Below, in pieces: positions 62,641 to 64,000 of a DNA stretch of 64,000 bases. The first letter of the stretch is position 1. Every line of letters begins with the position of its first letter. The position numbers were made by a program, and so were the translations under genes. The notes under the pieces were generated by a model, which saw only the letters and a program-made list of their open reading frames with translations, was not told the origin of the DNA and made no database searches. Source of the stretch: Rhodococcus rhodnii NBRC 100604. GTDB taxonomy: Bacteria > Actinomycetota > Actinomycetes > Mycobacteriales > Mycobacteriaceae. The stretch is taken from assembly GCF_001894925.1 (NCBI RefSeq), contig NZ_BCXD01000009.1, positions 62,001-126,000 of the forward strand. The letters run 5' to 3'.

Positions 62641-64000
62641 GTGAGTCAGGTGCCGGGATCGAATGCTGCGGCGGACCTCGCGCGGGCCCGGGACCAGTTG
62701 CGTGGCGGGGCGCCCGGTTCGTCGGGGCACGGCCGCCGGCTCGACGCCGCCGGTCTGCGTCAGGCGCTCGTCGATCTGCACGAGTTCTGGCTCGGAACCA
62801 AGGCCCAGGAAGTCGGAATCCTGCCGGATTCGGGCTTCGCGCTCGTCGCGGTCGGCGGGCTCGGCCGCCGCGAGCTGCTGCCGTACTCGGACCTCGATCT
62901 CGTGCTGCTCTACGACGAGGACCTCGCGCCGGACGTCGTCGGTGCGGTCGCCGATCAGCTGTGGTACCCGTTGTGGGACGCACACATCAAGCTCGACCAC
63001 AGTGTGCGAACGGTGCCACAGGCGCTCGCCGTCGCCGGTTCGGACATCCCGGCCGTCCTCGGGATGCTCGAAGCGCGCCACATCGCCGGCGACGTCGAAC
63101 TGTCCACCCAGCTCATCGGAAGCGTGCGGCGAGCGTGGCGCGCCGACATCCGTGACCGCTTCGACGATCTGATCGAGGAGACCAGGACGCGCTGGCGGCG
63201 CAGCGGTGAGATCGCCCACCGCGCCGAACCGGACCTCAAGAGCGGACGCGGCGGGCTCCGCGACGTGCAACTGCTGCACGCGCTCGCGGCGGCCCAGCTC
63301 ACCGACGGGCTCGGTCCCGAGGTTCCCGGCGGCGGCGTCGCCCACGCGCACAACGGACTGCTCGACGTCCGCACCGAACTGCATCGCGTCGCAGGGCGCG
63401 CCCGAGATCAGCTCCTCGCCCAGGACGCCGACGAGATCGGGGCCGCGCTGCGGATCGGCGACCGCTTCGATCTCGCACGGCTGCTCAGCGATTCGGCCCG
63501 CACCATCAGCTATGCGGTGGAGGTCGGGATCAGGACGGCGTCGAACGCACTGCCGCGCCGGGGGCTCGGACGGCTGCGGCGCCCGCCCGTGCGGCGCCCT
63601 CTCGACGAAGGTGTCGTCGAGCACTCCGGCGAGGTCGCCCTGGCCAGGGACGCACGACCCAAGCGTGACCCCGCGCTCATCACCCGTGTCGCGGCCGTCG
63701 CCGCGCAGACGGGCCTGCCGATCGGATCCGGGGCGCTCGCCCGGCTGGCCGACAGTGCGCCGGAACTTCGGGAGCCGTGGCCGAAGGACGCCGTCGGCGA
63801 ACTCCTCGTGCTGCTCGGCTCGGGCCATCGCAGCGTGCCGGTGATCGAAGCGCTCGACCGCACCGGGCTGTGGGGCCGCTTGCTGCCGGAGTGGGGCGCG
63901 GTTCGCGATCTGCCGCCGCGCGACGCCGTCCACACCTGGACGGTGGATCGCCATCTCGTCGAGACGGCGGCCTACGCCAGCGGATTCACGACGCGAGTGT
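62641..64000 (+). CDS. glnD: PII adenylyl/uridylyltransferase GlnD (partial)
   Basis: The first 453 residues of GlnD are in the window; the gene continues past the end. The nucleotidyltransferase motif is [20 protein letters not shown] near residues 73-92, with the catalytic aspartates in SDLDL. The HD-domain region has begun by the window end, at about [16 protein letters not shown] at 62641 has GAGGAGGAG upstream. In actinobacteria GlnD adenylylates GlnK at Y51. The frame has no stop up to position 64000. Confidence 0.94.
   Translation, partial: MSQVPGSNAAADLARARDQLRGGAPGSSGHGRRLDAAGLRQALVDLHEFWLGTKAQEVGILPDSGFALVAVGGLGRRELLPYSDLDLVLLYDEDLAPDVVGAVADQLWYPLWDAHIKLDHSVRTVPQALAVAGSDIPAVLGMLEARHIAGDVELSTQLIGSVRRAWRADIRDRFDDLIEETRTRWRRSGEIAHRAEPDLKSGRGGLRDVQLLHALAAAQLTDGLGPEVPGGGVAHAHNGLLDVRTELHRVAGRARDQLLAQDADEIGAALRIGDRFDLARLLSDSARTISYAVEVGIRTASNALPRRGLGRLRRPPVRRPLDEGVVEHSGEVALARDARPKRDPALITRVAAVAAQTGLPIGSGALARLADSAPELREPWPKDAVGELLVLLGSGHRSVPVIEALDRTGLWGRLLPEWGAVRDLPPRDAVHTWTVDRHLVETAAYASGFTTRV

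Overview
The window is about 64 kb of very GC-rich, gene-dense actinobacterial core chromosome. Its gene order follows the Mycobacterium tuberculosis segment running from ligA (Rv3014c) down to glnD (Rv2918c): ligA, gatC-gatA, pfkA, gatB, lppZ, the Rv3005c-like DoxX gene, cfp6, ilvB-ilvN-ilvC, serA, leuB, the Rv2994 MFS gene, an FAH-family gene, gltX, an Rv2991-like gene, an IclR gene, leuC-leuD, hupB, mutT1, ppk, cofC/fbiD, gpsA, ddl, an Rv2980-like gene, thiL, ung, rpmB, an Rv2974c-like gene, recG, rsmD, coaD, sepIVA, DUF177, rpmF, rnc, mutM, osmC, acyP, smc, ftsY, amt, glnK, glnD. That order, the lppZ/cfp6/sepIVA/fbiD set and the Lys/Ala-tailed HupB point to the Mycobacteriales outside Mycobacterium. 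A Rhodococcus/Nocardia-like genome is most likely. The genus is an inference.

Layout. 1-877 has no gene I can name. 878-6264 carries ligA, an acetyltransferase whose 3' end looks frameshifted, a convergent ACT-domain protein and gatCA. 6204-10189 is more accessory: a secreted phospholipase A2-like protein overlapping a membrane alpha/beta-hydrolase, divergent from a histidine kinase/response regulator pair. 10325-14958 has pfkA, gatB, lppZ and the DoxX protein. 15026-24081 is the branched-chain amino acid and serine block: ilvD on the minus strand, cfp6, then ilvBNC behind a leader peptide and attenuator, serA and leuB. 24085-31066 has an amidase, an MFS permease, an FAH enzyme, gltX, two tRNA genes (Gln, Glu), a PPOX protein and the IclR regulator divergent from leuCD.

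31155-43004 has leuCD, hupB, cofC-ppk-mutT1, gpsA-ddl, a DUF3515 gene, thiL and ung. 43026-50537 has an enoyl-CoA hydratase, rpmB, a DAK/FakA-like protein, recG, a 13E12-type HNH protein and rsmD. 50534-59049 is a mostly co-oriented run: coaD, sepIVA, DUF177-rpmF-rnc-mutM-osmC-acyP and smc. 59128-64000 has ftsY, then amt-glnK-glnD under a GlnR-type operator; glnD runs off the window.

The window is mainly translation support (GatCAB and GltX make and correct aminoacyl-tRNA, next to tRNA-Gln), branched-chain amino acid synthesis (ilv, leu), DNA maintenance (ligA, ung, recG, mutM, mutT1, smc) and nitrogen control (amt-glnK-glnD). The most notable points are: at least twelve starts preceded by a TANNNT -10 hexamer only 6-7 nt upstream, which implies leaderless mRNAs; a Leu/Val/Ile leader peptide with terminator before ilvB; a five-codon upstream ORF coupled to lppZ; a 9-bp in-frame duplication inside the Nudix helix of MutT1; and the phospholipase/hydrolase/two-component neighbourhood. 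I saw no phage, CRISPR array, insertion sequence or defence island.
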